NCBI GenBank assembly: GCA_963933055.1
Contig: CAWVSY010000037.1
Coordinates: forward strand, 1-37,189
Length of the DNA stretch: 37,189 nt
Origin: Oleispira sp963933055
GTDB taxonomy: Bacteria > Pseudomonadota > Gammaproteobacteria > Pseudomonadales > Oceanobacteraceae
Direction: 5' to 3'
Part shown: positions 8,354-17,700 of the stretch, one piece after another
Layout: every line of letters starts with the position of its first letter
Numbering within the stretch: the first letter of the stretch is position 1
Notes under the pieces: generated by a model
Database searches by the model: none
What the model was told of the DNA's origin: nothing
The model's input: only the letters and a program-made list of their open reading frames with translations
Made by a program: the position numbers and the translations under genes

Positions 8354-9364
8354 TTAAATGTATGGTTTTTTAGAATTCAGATAATCTAATGCAAACTTGC
8401 ATTTATTTTTCTTCAGAGCAGATGGTTTTATATGTAATAAAACGGCAAATATATAAAAAAACAAAAAATATCTTTTTTCTTTTTCTGTTGGTAGTTTATT
8501 CAAAACTGACTCTAATACCTTAGAAAAAGATTGCTTATTTTTCGAAAAATAGAATGCCAAATCCCAAACCCTGATTCCTTGACAATAATACTGGAAATCA
8601 ATTAATTTAAGTTGTTTATTGAAATCTAACATCATATTAGACCTCTTGAAATCACCGTGAACAAAACCTATTAGAGATTCATCAACATCTTTTAATGATT
8701 CATAGCTTTTCTTAATTACAGATTGTATGTATAGAAGCTCATCATAGTAATCTGGTAAATTTTCTATACGTTCAATAAAAAAATCATCGATATAAGTCTT
8801 AGCTTTTTCAGAATTAAAATCACAAACCAAAGAAATTAGAATATCTTTAATTCTTGTGCCCGACTCAAGTTCCTCAGCATCATTTATTAGTCCATTATCA
8901 AAAAGTTCCTGTCCAACCTCTGACATTGAATAGAGTTCAAATACTTGGTCTATGGTTATATTTTTAGGGTTATCTAGTCTTTTTAATGTAAGAAATTCTA
9001 AGTTAGTACCCATAAATAAACCATTACCCATAAATTCAGGGGCAAAGCCTATATCTCTTCTTAAATTTTTTTCATGATATTTAAAAAACAAAGCTTCTCT
9101 ACGCAATAATTTTTCAGGTGCAATTTTTGTTATCCAATCATTATTTCTATTATAGGAAGTGAATGTAACAAAACCATAGTTATTAGACCCACCTAAGCTC
9201 TGATACTTAAACTTTCCATCTAAGAATAAGTCAGAGATATTAACTAAATATTCTTTAACATCTTTAATAATCGTCGCCGTAGATAGACCATACTTTTCTT
9301 CTAAACTAGATGAATATTTCCTACACATCTTTTTCCAAAAAATCATCAACTTATCTATACTCAA
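8354..9364 (-). CDS. Aminoglycoside/choline-kinase-fold phosphotransferase (APH family)
   Basis: 336 residues. The C-terminal half shows the APH signature: FVHGDFKRSN (234-243, Asp238 as base and Asn243), LIDFQYY (254-260, Asp256 as metal ligand) and VWDLAF. The N-terminal lobe is divergent. Family members phosphorylate small molecules such as choline, homoserine, sugars or antibiotics. Here a sugar, choline or ethanolamine-like decoration of the polysaccharide is the likely role. Start is uncertain: TTG 9364 overlaps the TGA of the upstream pyruvyl transferase (TTGA), while ATG 9346 is the first ATG. The overlap implies translational coupling. Very AT-rich, with many AAA/AAT codons, unlike the flanking housekeeping genes. 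Confidence 0.75.
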   Translation of the reverse strand: MSIDKLMIFWKKMCRKYSSSLEEKYGLSTATIIKDVKEYLVNISDLFLDGKFKYQSLGGSNNYGFVTFTSYNRNNDWITKIAPEKLLRREALFFKYHEKNLRRDIGFAPEFMGNGLFMGTNLEFLTLKRLDNPKNITIDQVFELYSMSEVGQELFDNGLINDAEELESGTRIKDILISLVCDFNSEKAKTYIDDFFIERIENLPDYYDELLYIQSVIKKSYESLKDVDESLIGFVHGDFKRSNMMLDFNKQLKLIDFQYYCQGIRVWDLAFYFSKNKQSFSKVLESVLNKLPTEKEKRYFLFFYIFAVLLHIKPSALKKNKCKFALDYLNSKKPYI

Positions 9365-10359
9365 TTGTTAAATACCCATACTTTAGTGAAATTAACTAAT
9401 TTCCTTATCATTTCTACATTAGAGTCTTCTGCTTTCTTTAAAAAATTATTGATAGCTATCATTTCACTTTCAGAATACTCATTCCACTCTTCAGGGTTGA
9501 TATCATCTAAATCTTTTACAGAAACTACTCTTTTTGTATTACCAAAAACTTCATTTAATAAATAACTGATTTTTGGAGTATTTGATTCTAATGCCACAAA
9601 TGGAATTCGATTTTTTAAACACATAGTTACTGTATGGTAGCGGCCAGTAACAACAAGTTTATAATGTCCCAAGTATCTTTCGAAATCCTTAGGATCAAGA
9701 CTTCTTAGTCGTTCATTTATTAGCCACTTAAAGCTTGTAAGAAAAAACCGTCTTGGTTTTTTCAAAAAAGAATAATTGCTAGGTCTAGCAACTATCATAG
9801 AACAATAATCAGCTTGATGCTTCTTACTAAAACGCCTCAAAAAAGGAAGATCAGTTTGCATCACAGAATCTACTACACATATATTTTTAACTTGATCAGG
9901 TATTAGATTAGAAGAAACTGCAAAAGTCATATCCGGCACAAACTTATTTTCAATATTAAAGTTATTCAATTCCTCATGACTCATTCGATCACGAACATAA
10001 ATAGAATTATAAAATTTCAAACGATCATATAAAAATTTTTCATTAGCATATAATGTGGCGTTAATAAGAAAAACAGGGGTTTTTAATGTATTTTTTGAGA
10101 ACTCAGCAAATTCTGCAAGAGTTTCAGCCTGCCATCTTCTAGGCCCATGATGAATGGTTCCCTCTCCGTTAACAATAATTGCATCAACCTTTGGTTTATT
10201 AACGATTTCAGACTTTCTTTTTCTCCAATCTACTCCAACTGGCCAAGTCCAGACGATATCGACTCCTTGGCTACCTAATAAAATCTCTATATTCCTCATA
10301 ACCATTAAGCATCCATAATGATTAGTAGATCTTGTATCGTTAATAATCGCTATACGCAT
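9361..10359 (-). CDS. Polysaccharide pyruvyl transferase family protein
   Basis: 332 residues of the PF04230 family, which transfers pyruvate from PEP onto sugars as a ketal, giving a negatively charged glycan. The N-terminus has RIAIINDTRSTNHYGCLMVM, the typical NxGD-like opening here reading NHYG, then VNGEGTIHHGPRR (a glycine-rich loop), YVRDRMSHEEL (the R-D-x-x-S-x-x-x-L signature), VPDMTFA, and late VVTGRYHTVTMCL (the family's GxRhH motif). All landmarks are in order, so it is probably intact. It follows the GT29-like gene by 18 bases and overlaps the APH gene by four. Some members act in other pathways, so pyruvylation is likely but not certain. Confidence 0.85.
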   Translation of the reverse strand: MRIAIINDTRSTNHYGCLMVMRNIEILLGSQGVDIVWTWPVGVDWRKRKSEIVNKPKVDAIIVNGEGTIHHGPRRWQAETLAEFAEFSKNTLKTPVFLINATLYANEKFLYDRLKFYNSIYVRDRMSHEELNNFNIENKFVPDMTFAVSSNLIPDQVKNICVVDSVMQTDLPFLRRFSKKHQADYCSMIVARPSNYSFLKKPRRFFLTSFKWLINERLRSLDPKDFERYLGHYKLVVTGRYHTVTMCLKNRIPFVALESNTPKISYLLNEVFGNTKRVVSVKDLDDINPEEWNEYSESEMIAINNFLKKAEDSNVEMIRKLVNFTKVWVFNN

Positions 10360-10377
10360 CTTAAATCCGCTGCCCAG

Positions 10378-10980
10378 TTAAGGCTTTACAATAGTAAGTT
10401 GAGAAGCTGGTAAAGCAGCTTTGATGTACTCCGCTTCTTTCTTCCCATCATGAGGGTTTGTGTAGATTTCTTGTCCAAATAACATTTTGAGGCGTTTTTT
10501 CCATGAATATCGAGTATGCCAACTATCACCCTCAAAGAAATCAAATCCATATAATGTTAAATGACCGTCACCGATAATATCGCGAACCATATCCACGACC
10601 ATACAACCTGTTGATGGTCTGGCGCCTATTCTAGTAAATAAGTTTTGCCAAGAATCTAAAGGATAAAAATTCATTATTTTTTTAGTATCTTCAGAAATAA
10701 TATCCCTATTTTTAGGGGACATCCACATAGTCAAAGGCACGGCCTTAACAATAAAATCAATTTCTTTCTTATGACCAGAGATACACAATAAATCTATTTT
10801 TTTCCCTACACTCTCTTGCAACTCTTTAGGCAAGTCCCAAGCGCCATTCATTCTAATAACAACATCGTGCTTATCAACATCGAAAGTTTTTCCTACAACT
10901 TTCCTTGAGTTGCCCACCAATGCAATATCGCGCCCATGAATAAGCGATTTAATTTCTGCAGAGATTTCAAAATCTTTCAC
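10378..10980 (-). CDS. GT29-like sialyltransferase-family protein
   Basis: 200 residues matching the glycosyltransferase family 29 layout known from animal sialyltransferases. The large motif reads IALVGNSRKVVGK (19-31) then HDVVIRMN (38-45). The small motif is RPSTGCMVVD followed by LTLYGFDFF (121-149). NPHDGKKEAEYI (175-186) places a His and a Glu as in the very-small motif, with His177 as candidate base. Bacterial members are short, lack a membrane anchor and occur in LPS clusters. Donors in the family are CMP-activated acidic sugars. The start is GTG (10978-10980) with an AGG about 14 bases upstream. First gene of the - operon with the pyruvyl transferase and APH genes. Confidence 0.8.
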   Translation of the reverse strand: MKDFEISAEIKSLIHGRDIALVGNSRKVVGKTFDVDKHDVVIRMNGAWDLPKELQESVGKKIDLLCISGHKKEIDFIVKAVPLTMWMSPKNRDIISEDTKKIMNFYPLDSWQNLFTRIGARPSTGCMVVDMVRDIIGDGHLTLYGFDFFEGDSWHTRYSWKKRLKMLFGQEIYTNPHDGKKEAEYIKAALPASQLTIVKP

Positions 10981-11085
10981 GTTAGCTCAACCTGTTCAAT
11001 AATTGGCACAATTTCAGAACTATAGATATTTAATATACTATAGCCATAATACTATAATTTTAATAATTAGTTACATGGAAAGGTA

Positions 11086-11094
11086 TGATATAAT
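11086..11094 (+). promoter_or_regulatory. Probable extended -10 promoter for waaL-like gene
   Basis: TGATATAAT contains a perfect TATAAT at 11089-11094 with the TGn extension, which can work without a good -35 box. The nearest upstream candidate (TTAGTT, 11067) is weak. Transcription would begin near 11101, leaving a leader of about 100 bases that contains the hairpin at 11121-11155. A second TATAAT is present at 11053-11058. The intergenic region is very AT-rich, so chance matches are possible. Confidence 0.45.
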
Positions 11095-11120
11095 GCTTCA
11101 GATCATACTTATAAATTACA

Positions 11121-11155
11121 AACGTTAAAGAAATAAAATCAGTTTCTTTAATGTT
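11121..11155 (+). other. 13-bp stem-loop in the leader of the O-antigen ligase gene
   Basis: AACGTTAAAGAAA (11121-11133) pairs with TTTCTTTAATGTT (11143-11155), with a single G-U, around a nine-base loop. It lies 50 bases before the TTG start of the ligase gene, in the divergent intergenic region. It could be a leader structure, an operator dyad, or a weak terminator on either strand; no T-run of terminator length follows on +. Confidence 0.5.
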
Positions 11156-11204
11156 AATTTTATGATGGATATTTTTCATTAACATACTCAAGCTAGAGAT
11201 TCAT

Positions 11205-12482
11205 TTGAAAATTCACAGAGCTATTTTTTATTGTTTAATATTGTCTTTATTTGTTTTTGGCATAAATTATCATATTGCTAAAGGACTAATTCACTTAACT
11301 GTCATATTATCTATCATCAACATTGCATTAGCGATAAAGAATCAATCGATAGACAACCTGTCCATTGATAAGCCGGGAGTGTTATCAATAGCACTTCTTT
11401 TATTGCTGAGCAGTATAATTACCGCTACATATTACTTTCTATATAACAATCCTGTCGCAGAAAGATTATTCTCTAATACATTTTTTATTACTTTATCATT
11501 TTCGATTATAATCCCTTCTATTAAGATTAATAAAGCTGATAGAGGCGTATTATTATACGTCGCCATTATATCATCTATAATTTTAGCCTTCTCAGGAATC
11601 ATAGATTATATTTCTCAGAGCAACCCTAATTACCGAACAGCAGGATTTATAAACGCTCCAATAATTTATGCTACCTGTATGTCATTAATAATTGCTTGGA
11701 TCAATGTTAATCTTTTTAGTTTCCTACTCAAAAGAAATTGGATTATTTCCACTGCGTGCTTTGTTTGTTTAGCTGTGGGCTTCATAAGTCTTTTCCTCAC
11801 AGGCAGTCGAGGTCCGATTCTAGCTAGCATTCTCATATTCTTAATTCTGCTGTTATACTTCTCAATCAAAATTTATTCCAATAACAAAAAATTGTTTTTA
11901 ATTTTAATAATCATATGTACCTCTCTACTGATAGCCGTATCGGCATCTAAATCATCGTTCCTTGATCATCTAAAAAACAGATTTGAGAATGGAATTATTA
12001 ATGTTTCAACAGGGTTTCAAGGAGAAAAGAGAGAACCGACGTCAGCAGGCTTAAGATTAGATATGTGGGAAGCGTCATTAATCACAATTTACGACCACCC
12101 ATTAACAGGGATTGGCGCAGGAAATCAGGCAAAATATTTTACTATTTTAGATAAAGAAAATCGAATTAATATCAACACAAAACAGATTATAAAATACAAC
12201 CATATGCATAATGACATCATTCAAGCATGGATCAGTATGGGGGTTATTTTTGGAACTCTGTTCTTGTTATATATTCTATATTTGACTCTTTTCTTTGCTA
12301 ATAAAGTAAAGTACCAAAAGTCATCAGCAATAGGACTTTTTGTATGTATTGCTTTCATTCTATGTGGGCTTACTGATGTTCCAGCCCACAGCGCAGTGTC
12401 ATTAACTTTATTTCTATTAATAACATCGTTAAATATGTCTTATATAAATAGCACTAAGAAGCAAATAAAGATTACTGAATGA
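11205..12482 (+). CDS. WaaL/Wzy_C-type O-antigen ligase or polymerase
   Basis: A 425-residue polytopic inner-membrane protein with about ten or more hydrophobic segments. The Wzy_C region begins with FLTGSRGPILASILIF (about 195-210). A large periplasmic loop carries RLDMWEASLITIYDHPLTGIGAGN and the conserved KYNHMHNDIIQAWISMGVI, the H-x-H-N-D pattern typical of WaaL ligases (catalytic His and Arg in the periplasmic loop). It would join undecaprenyl-linked glycan to lipid A core. Wzy polymerases look similar, so ligase is favoured but not proven. The start is TTG at 11205 with TAGAG upstream; the first in-frame ATG is far inside. Adjacent to core-type transferases, as in LPS clusters. Confidence 0.8.
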   Translation: MKIHRAIFYCLILSLFVFGINYHIAKGLIHLTVILSIINIALAIKNQSIDNLSIDKPGVLSIALLLLLSSIITATYYFLYNNPVAERLFSNTFFITLSFSIIIPSIKINKADRGVLLYVAIISSIILAFSGIIDYISQSNPNYRTAGFINAPIIYATCMSLIIAWINVNLFSFLLKRNWIISTACFVCLAVGFISLFLTGSRGPILASILIFLILLLYFSIKIYSNNKKLFLILIIICTSLLIAVSASKSSFLDHLKNRFENGIINVSTGFQGEKREPTSAGLRLDMWEASLITIYDHPLTGIGAGNQAKYFTILDKENRININTKQIIKYNHMHNDIIQAWISMGVIFGTLFLLYILYLTLFFANKVKYQKSSAIGLFVCIAFILCGLTDVPAHSAVSLTLFLLITSLNMSYINSTKKQIKITE

Positions 12483-12525
12483 ATACTTTGGTGCTTTAAA
12501 AAAGAAGGTAACAGTGTTATTTCAC

Positions 12526-13269
12526 TTATAAATCTGCCAACTTTTCTCGAATATAAGAAACAGTTTTAGACACTGCGAAAGGGGCTGAGCGCTGATTATA
12601 CGCTAATAATGTGTTCTTAATAAACTTCCAACGCAGTGCAACCTTCTTAATCAATTTCAGTTTTGCAGGCTCTTCCATATAGATCTTTTCCAGCTCTGCG
12701 ACTGTTCTTTCAAAAGCAGCACTACGTACTTCAATCTGAATAGCCTGCTCAGTACCCGCGAAGCCGAATGAGCCAAAGGTCGCCGCCGACATTTCTAAGT
12801 ATTCTGATGCGAGTTGCTCAATTAATAGGATCGCATTTACCTTATTTAAGTCTTTATGAGGTAACAGATCACTATTAAGCTGTTTTTTAACATCCGCGAT
12901 AATAAGCAATAAGTCACGGTGTAAAATCCGCATGTCATTAAATACATAAGTATCGATGTCACCATCAATTTGAGTATGCTTCTTCCATGTGAACTTTCTA
13001 TACTTTTCCCAGCTAGGTGCTAATGCTTTTGATTGCTGAGTGAATAATTGACTCAATTGATCGCCAGTTTCCAATACGTTAAATAAAGATTGGGCTGACT
13101 TTTTATCTTTTTGCATAGCGTGCACATTAAATTCAGTCACAACGCGATAGCTATTAGCCTCAAACAAGATAATTTCTTTTGCTAAATTGTTTTCTTCCAG
13201 CCCTGGGCTATTGGCAAATGCTCCAGAGGCTAAAGTACAAAGAATTATGATTTTGGCTAATAATTGCAT
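12526..13269 (-). CDS. Exported helical protein at the end of the pil-chp operon
   Basis: 247 residues. A signal peptide is clear: a basic/hydrophobic start and cleavage-like AFA-NS at about residues 18-20. The mature part is predicted all-helical (long amphipathic stretches, few Gly/Pro) and resembles the ligand-binding four-helix bundles of chemoreceptors, perhaps a PilJ-N-like module, though I see no decisive motif. It starts three bases after chpC ends, so it is co-transcribed with the chemosensory genes. Pseudomonas has chpD and chpE downstream of chpC instead. A periplasmic partner feeding signal to PilJ is an attractive idea but only inference. Confidence 0.7.
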   Translation of the reverse strand: MQLLAKIIILCTLASGAFANSPGLEENNLAKEIILFEANSYRVVTEFNVHAMQKDKKSAQSLFNVLETGDQLSQLFTQQSKALAPSWEKYRKFTWKKHTQIDGDIDTYVFNDMRILHRDLLLIIADVKKQLNSDLLPHKDLNKVNAILLIEQLASEYLEMSAATFGSFGFAGTEQAIQIEVRSAAFERTVAELEKIYMEEPAKLKLIKKVALRWKFIKNTLLAYNQRSAPFAVSKTVSYIREKLADL

Positions 13270-13272
13270 GAG

Positions 13273-13746
13273 TTATCCTATGAATTTTAGTAATTCATTT
13301 TCAATTGCTTCTAAGTTAGGGATCATTGCTTGTTCCCCATTTACGCTAACAGCCACTTCATCATAAGGGCCTGAATGCATTGCTTCAACAACTACAATAT
13401 CATCTTCTTTCACGTGAGTTAACCTAGGTATCCCCTGAATTAAGATCGCATAAAAAGACAGTTCTCGGTTAACACTTGTTCCATTAATAACGGCCAAGCG
13501 AGCGCCTTCTGTAGGCGGAGTAGCGGCGCCACTTAATAGCTCATATGAGATCACAGGAATATCAACATTTCGCCATTCTAACTGCCCGAGTACCCAACTA
13601 GCAGGGTCATTGATAGCGGTAGGCGCTCGATACGGAATGATTTCAGCAACGGTTACGTTGGGCAAAACAAGTTGTTTATCATTTAGAGGAATCAGTAAGC
13701 TAGAAACTTCTATTACATCATCTTGGGTTATTACTTCTGAACTCAT
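13273..13746 (-). CDS. chpC: CheW-like adaptor ChpC
   Basis: About 157 residues forming a single CheW-like domain: LLIPLNDKQLVLPNVTVAEII, then GQLEWRNVDIPVISYELLSG (the W-R-x-x-x-I-P core) and AILIQGIPRLTHV. Such adaptors couple receptors to the ChpA kinase. In Pseudomonas ChpC feeds additional inputs to ChpA. A GTG at 13761 would add five residues and overlap chpB; I prefer ATG 13746, which has GATGAGA just upstream and sits two bases past the chpB stop. The C-terminal half is slightly divergent, as expected for ChpC. Confidence 0.8.
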   Translation of the reverse strand: MSSEVITQDDVIEVSSLLIPLNDKQLVLPNVTVAEIIPYRAPTAINDPASWVLGQLEWRNVDIPVISYELLSGAATPPTEGARLAVINGTSVNRELSFYAILIQGIPRLTHVKEDDIVVVEAMHSGPYDEVAVSVNGEQAMIPNLEAIENELLKFIG

Positions 13747-13748
13747 AC

Positions 13749-14783
13749 TTATCTCATCCACTGCGTTTGCAAATAATTTACCAGCTGCGACGCTAATTGT
13801 CTTGGGGTTCCTGTATAGGAAATACGCCCTGTGGCGACCGCGCTATCGGGCATCGAACTATTCGCACAACTCTCACTATTTTGTGCCCATATTGTTGCTG
13901 GACTTTGACTAATTTTAATAACCGCCTCAGCGCCATCATTACCCATACCACTGAATAAGATATAACGAGCTCTATTACCATAATGTTGAGCGACGTTTAA
14001 CATAACGTGATCAACAGATGGGCCATAAGGGCCTGGCCAAGGTGTGTTTTTACTCACGGTTCTACCCGCAATATCGAATACAAACTCTTGCTCAACAGGG
14101 GCTAGCATCACTTCCCCCGTATTAATTCGCTTGCCTTCAGAATACGGTACCATGGTAATTCCTGCATGGCGGCCTAGCGTTTGAACCAATGCTTTTTGAA
14201 ATCTTGCATCGATGTGCTGCGCATAAATAAAACCAACAGGTAATCCGATCGGTAAAGCATCCAAAAATTCTTTAACGGCATCAGGGCCACCAAGACTGGC
14301 ACCCAGCACCCAAACATGCTCCGCAGGTGATCCTAATTCAATATTATTGAATATCGCAGGAAGTAATGAGGGAGTATGTTTACCCGTACTGTGCGCGGCT
14401 AATTCTTTAATGTCTTCTTGATCGGCAATGGCAAGTGAAGAATCATCTGCCAACAACTCTTTCATTTTTGAAAATAGTCGTTTTTCCCAGCGAGGATAAC
14501 TTTCACAGCTACGCTGCGGAGCTTCTCCCATACCAAACAAAACAGGCGCATTACCATCAAATAAATCATCTAGCCAATCATGATGATCACCTTCTTCATC
14601 GACTATATCAACAACCCATGCATCAAGATCAATTATCTTATCGTTATTATTGAGCATTTTTTCAGGGTCAGTAGTCAATACAACATTAAAGCCAAAATGC
14701 ATCAATGCTGTTTTTAACAGGTGCTGCTGCAAAAGATTGTCAGCAATAATACCAATCCTCGCAGCAACCTTGGTATGAGGCAT
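13749..14783 (-). CDS. chpB: CheB-like receptor methylesterase ChpB
   Basis: 344 residues. The C-terminal CheB esterase domain has the catalytic triad in place: Ser163 in GASLGGPDAV, His190 in YAQHIDARF and Asp283 in GMGNDGAEAV. It removes methyl groups from PilJ glutamates and opposes PilK. The N-terminal 120 residues look like a degenerate receiver: a weak acidic residue near 15 and AWVVDIVD around 55-62, but no full acidic pocket. Phosphorylation control is therefore doubtful. It starts one base after the chpA stop, so translation is tightly coupled. Confidence 0.9.
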   Translation of the reverse strand: MPHTKVAARIGIIADNLLQQHLLKTALMHFGFNVVLTTDPEKMLNNNDKIIDLDAWVVDIVDEEGDHHDWLDDLFDGNAPVLFGMGEAPQRSCESYPRWEKRLFSKMKELLADDSSLAIADQEDIKELAAHSTGKHTPSLLPAIFNNIELGSPAEHVWVLGASLGGPDAVKEFLDALPIGLPVGFIYAQHIDARFQKALVQTLGRHAGITMVPYSEGKRINTGEVMLAPVEQEFVFDIAGRTVSKNTPWPGPYGPSVDHVMLNVAQHYGNRARYILFSGMGNDGAEAVIKISQSPATIWAQNSESCANSSMPDSAVATGRISYTGTPRQLASQLVNYLQTQWMR

Positions 14784-14784
14784 A

Positions 14785-17700
14785 CTAGTGCTCTACCACC
14801 TCTGTTAATAACTTTTCAATACTAGAAAGTAACTTATCCTCTTGGAAAGGCTTACCCAAATATTCATTCACACCAATTGAGAACGCTCGGTTACGGTGCT
14901 TATCGCCCGTACGCGAAGTGATCATGATAATCGGTATGTGCATTAAGCGTGAATCATGTCGAATCACCGAAGCGACTTCGAAACCATCCATGCGTGGCAT
15001 TTCAATATCCAGCAACATTAAGTCGGGAACATGATCTTGCAAGGTTGCAATCGCATCAACACCATCTTTCGCGGTGAATACTTCAAAACCATTTCGCTCT
15101 AACAAGCGAGTCGTTACTTTTCGTACCGTTACCGAATCATCAACCACCAAGATACGGCTTTGTCTTTGTTCAAGTTCCTGTCGCTTACCAGCCTCAATGG
15201 CATCCAATGCTTTAGCATGCTGATACTCAAGGTTGCTTTGGTTACGAATCATTGCCGGTAAATCCAGAATGATTACAACGCTACCATCTCCAAGAATTGT
15301 TCCTCCAGAAACGCCCATCACACTACTGAACTGAGTACCCAGCGTTTTTACTACAATCTCGCGGCTACCCAATAATGAATCAACTTGTAAAGCATAAGGT
15401 GTATCACCTTTAATCAGTAATACTGGCGTAGGCATTCTTTGCCCAACAAATTTAGGCTGTGCTTCTGTCCCTAACATAGTGCCTAAATAATCTAAACGGT
15501 GATCTTGGCCACCATATTCAAACGTTCTTTCCGCCGAAGGCTGTTCATACAAAGCTTCCAACTGATCTGTTTGAACACGCATAATCCCTTGAATACTATC
15601 AAGCGGAACAGCGTATAAATCATCACCAACACGAACCATGAGTGCGCGGTTAACCGATACAGTGAAGGGTAAACGTACTTGGAATTCTGTCCCCTCTCCT
15701 GGAATCGAATTAATAAATAGCGTGCCACCCATTTGTTTGATTTCGCTATTTACAACATCCATGCCGACGCCACGGCCAGAGATTTGAGTCACCGTCTTAG
15801 CCGTAGAAAAACCCGCATGCAAAATAAACTGCATGATTTCAATATCGGTTAAGTTACTGTCTTTGGTAATTAGGCCACGCTCTAAAGCTTTATTACGCAC
15901 AGCATCAATATCAATACCATGACCATCATCTTTCAAGGTAACGAGTACATCACCCCCTTCTCGAGAGATACGTAATTCCACATTACCTTGTGCAGGTTTA
16001 GCCGTTTTTCTACGGGCTTCTTTATCTTCAATACCATGATCGACAGCATTACGCAGCATATGCTCAAGTGGCGAGATCAAGCGCTCTAAAATGGTTCTAT
16101 CCATTTCACCATCAGCGTTAAATACTTGAAACTCCACCTGTTTATCCAGTTCTTGGCCGATTTGTCTCACAATACGACGAAGACGAGGCACAAGACGCTG
16201 AAACGGCACCATGCGAGTTTGCATCAAGCCTTCTTGCAGCTCTGTATTGACTCGGCTTTGTTGCAATAATAAGGTTTCAGCATCACGGGTTTTATCGGTA
16301 AGCGATTCACGAATATCCAATAAATCCGATGCGGACTCTACAAGCGAACGTGCAAGCTGCTGCATATGAGAATAGCGATCCATTTCTAATGGATCGAAGT
16401 CATCATAGTTTGGCGTTTGGCGTTCTTGACGGAACAATACTTGCGCTTCGGTTTCAATATCCAGTCGGCGCAGCTGGTCTCGTAAACGCTCTAGCGTTGA
16501 GTCCATCTCTTCTAACGAATAAGAGAAATCCGTTACTTGCTGCTCAAGTCGACCCCGCGAGATCGATGTCTCACCCGCAAGGTTTACGAGGTTATCTAAC
16601 AGCTCAGCAGAAACTTTCACCATTTCTTGAGGGCCACGACGCCCTTGCTGAGGCTTATTTTCAGCTTCTTGGTCTAACTGAGTTAAGACTTTCTCAAGCT
16701 TTTTAGCGGGAACAATATCGGTAGAGGCTTTCTCAGTAGAGACATCATCAGAGAGCGCTTCAGAATATTCCGCATCCTCAATAAGCTCTGAACGCTTAAA
16801 CGGTACAACATTGGTATCAAGCGCCTTCACCACCGTGCTTTCACTATCCGCTTCAAATACACCGATATCATGAGGCTTACTCAAGCTCAGACTAACTTTC
16901 TCAATACTGGATGCCAACGCATCCTGACGCTGATATACATGAGCAAAGAAATCATCATCAACAGCAACTTCACCTTGCTGCGCTTTAATCATCCAAGCTT
17001 CAAAATCATGGGCTAAGTCGCCAACCTCTGCTAAGCCGCCCATGCGTGCACCACCTTTCAGTGTGTGCATAATACGCTGGACTTCTTCAGTAGCACGAAG
17101 ATTCTCAGGTGCTTCTTGCCAAGCTTGCAAGACACTATCAAGCTCTTGCTGCAACTCTTGTGCTTCTTCTAAGAAGATTTCAAGAATTTCACGATCACTT
17201 TCATCGAATTCAACAGAAACGACATCATTGATTGAAGAGCTATCTTCCTCATGAAGAAGATCGCCAGCGTCTTCTAATGCAGGCTCGTCTAATACAAAAG
17301 CTTTTTCACCATCAAGTGGATTCGCACCTTTGGCAACCGCACGAATACGCTGCAAGAGTTCATCATTCAAACTCACGCTCTGACCATTGCGAATTTGCTC
17401 AAGCATGTCATCAAGCACATCATGATAGCGACTCAATAGTTGAATCAGCCCATCTTGATACTGCACACGACCATCATGCAATCCTTCATAAATGGATTCC
17501 AACTCGTGGCATAAATCAGCCACTTCTGTCATCTCTGACATGCGAGCACCCCCTTTTAGGGTGTGCAGCTCACGTTGTAATTCCGCAACATTTCTTAAAT
17601 TATCAGGCTCTGACTGCCAGCGTTGCAGTGCAATTCCAGCCGCTTCCATAATCTCTTGAGCTTCTTCAAGAAAGATCTCTAACAGCTCGTCATCAATTTC

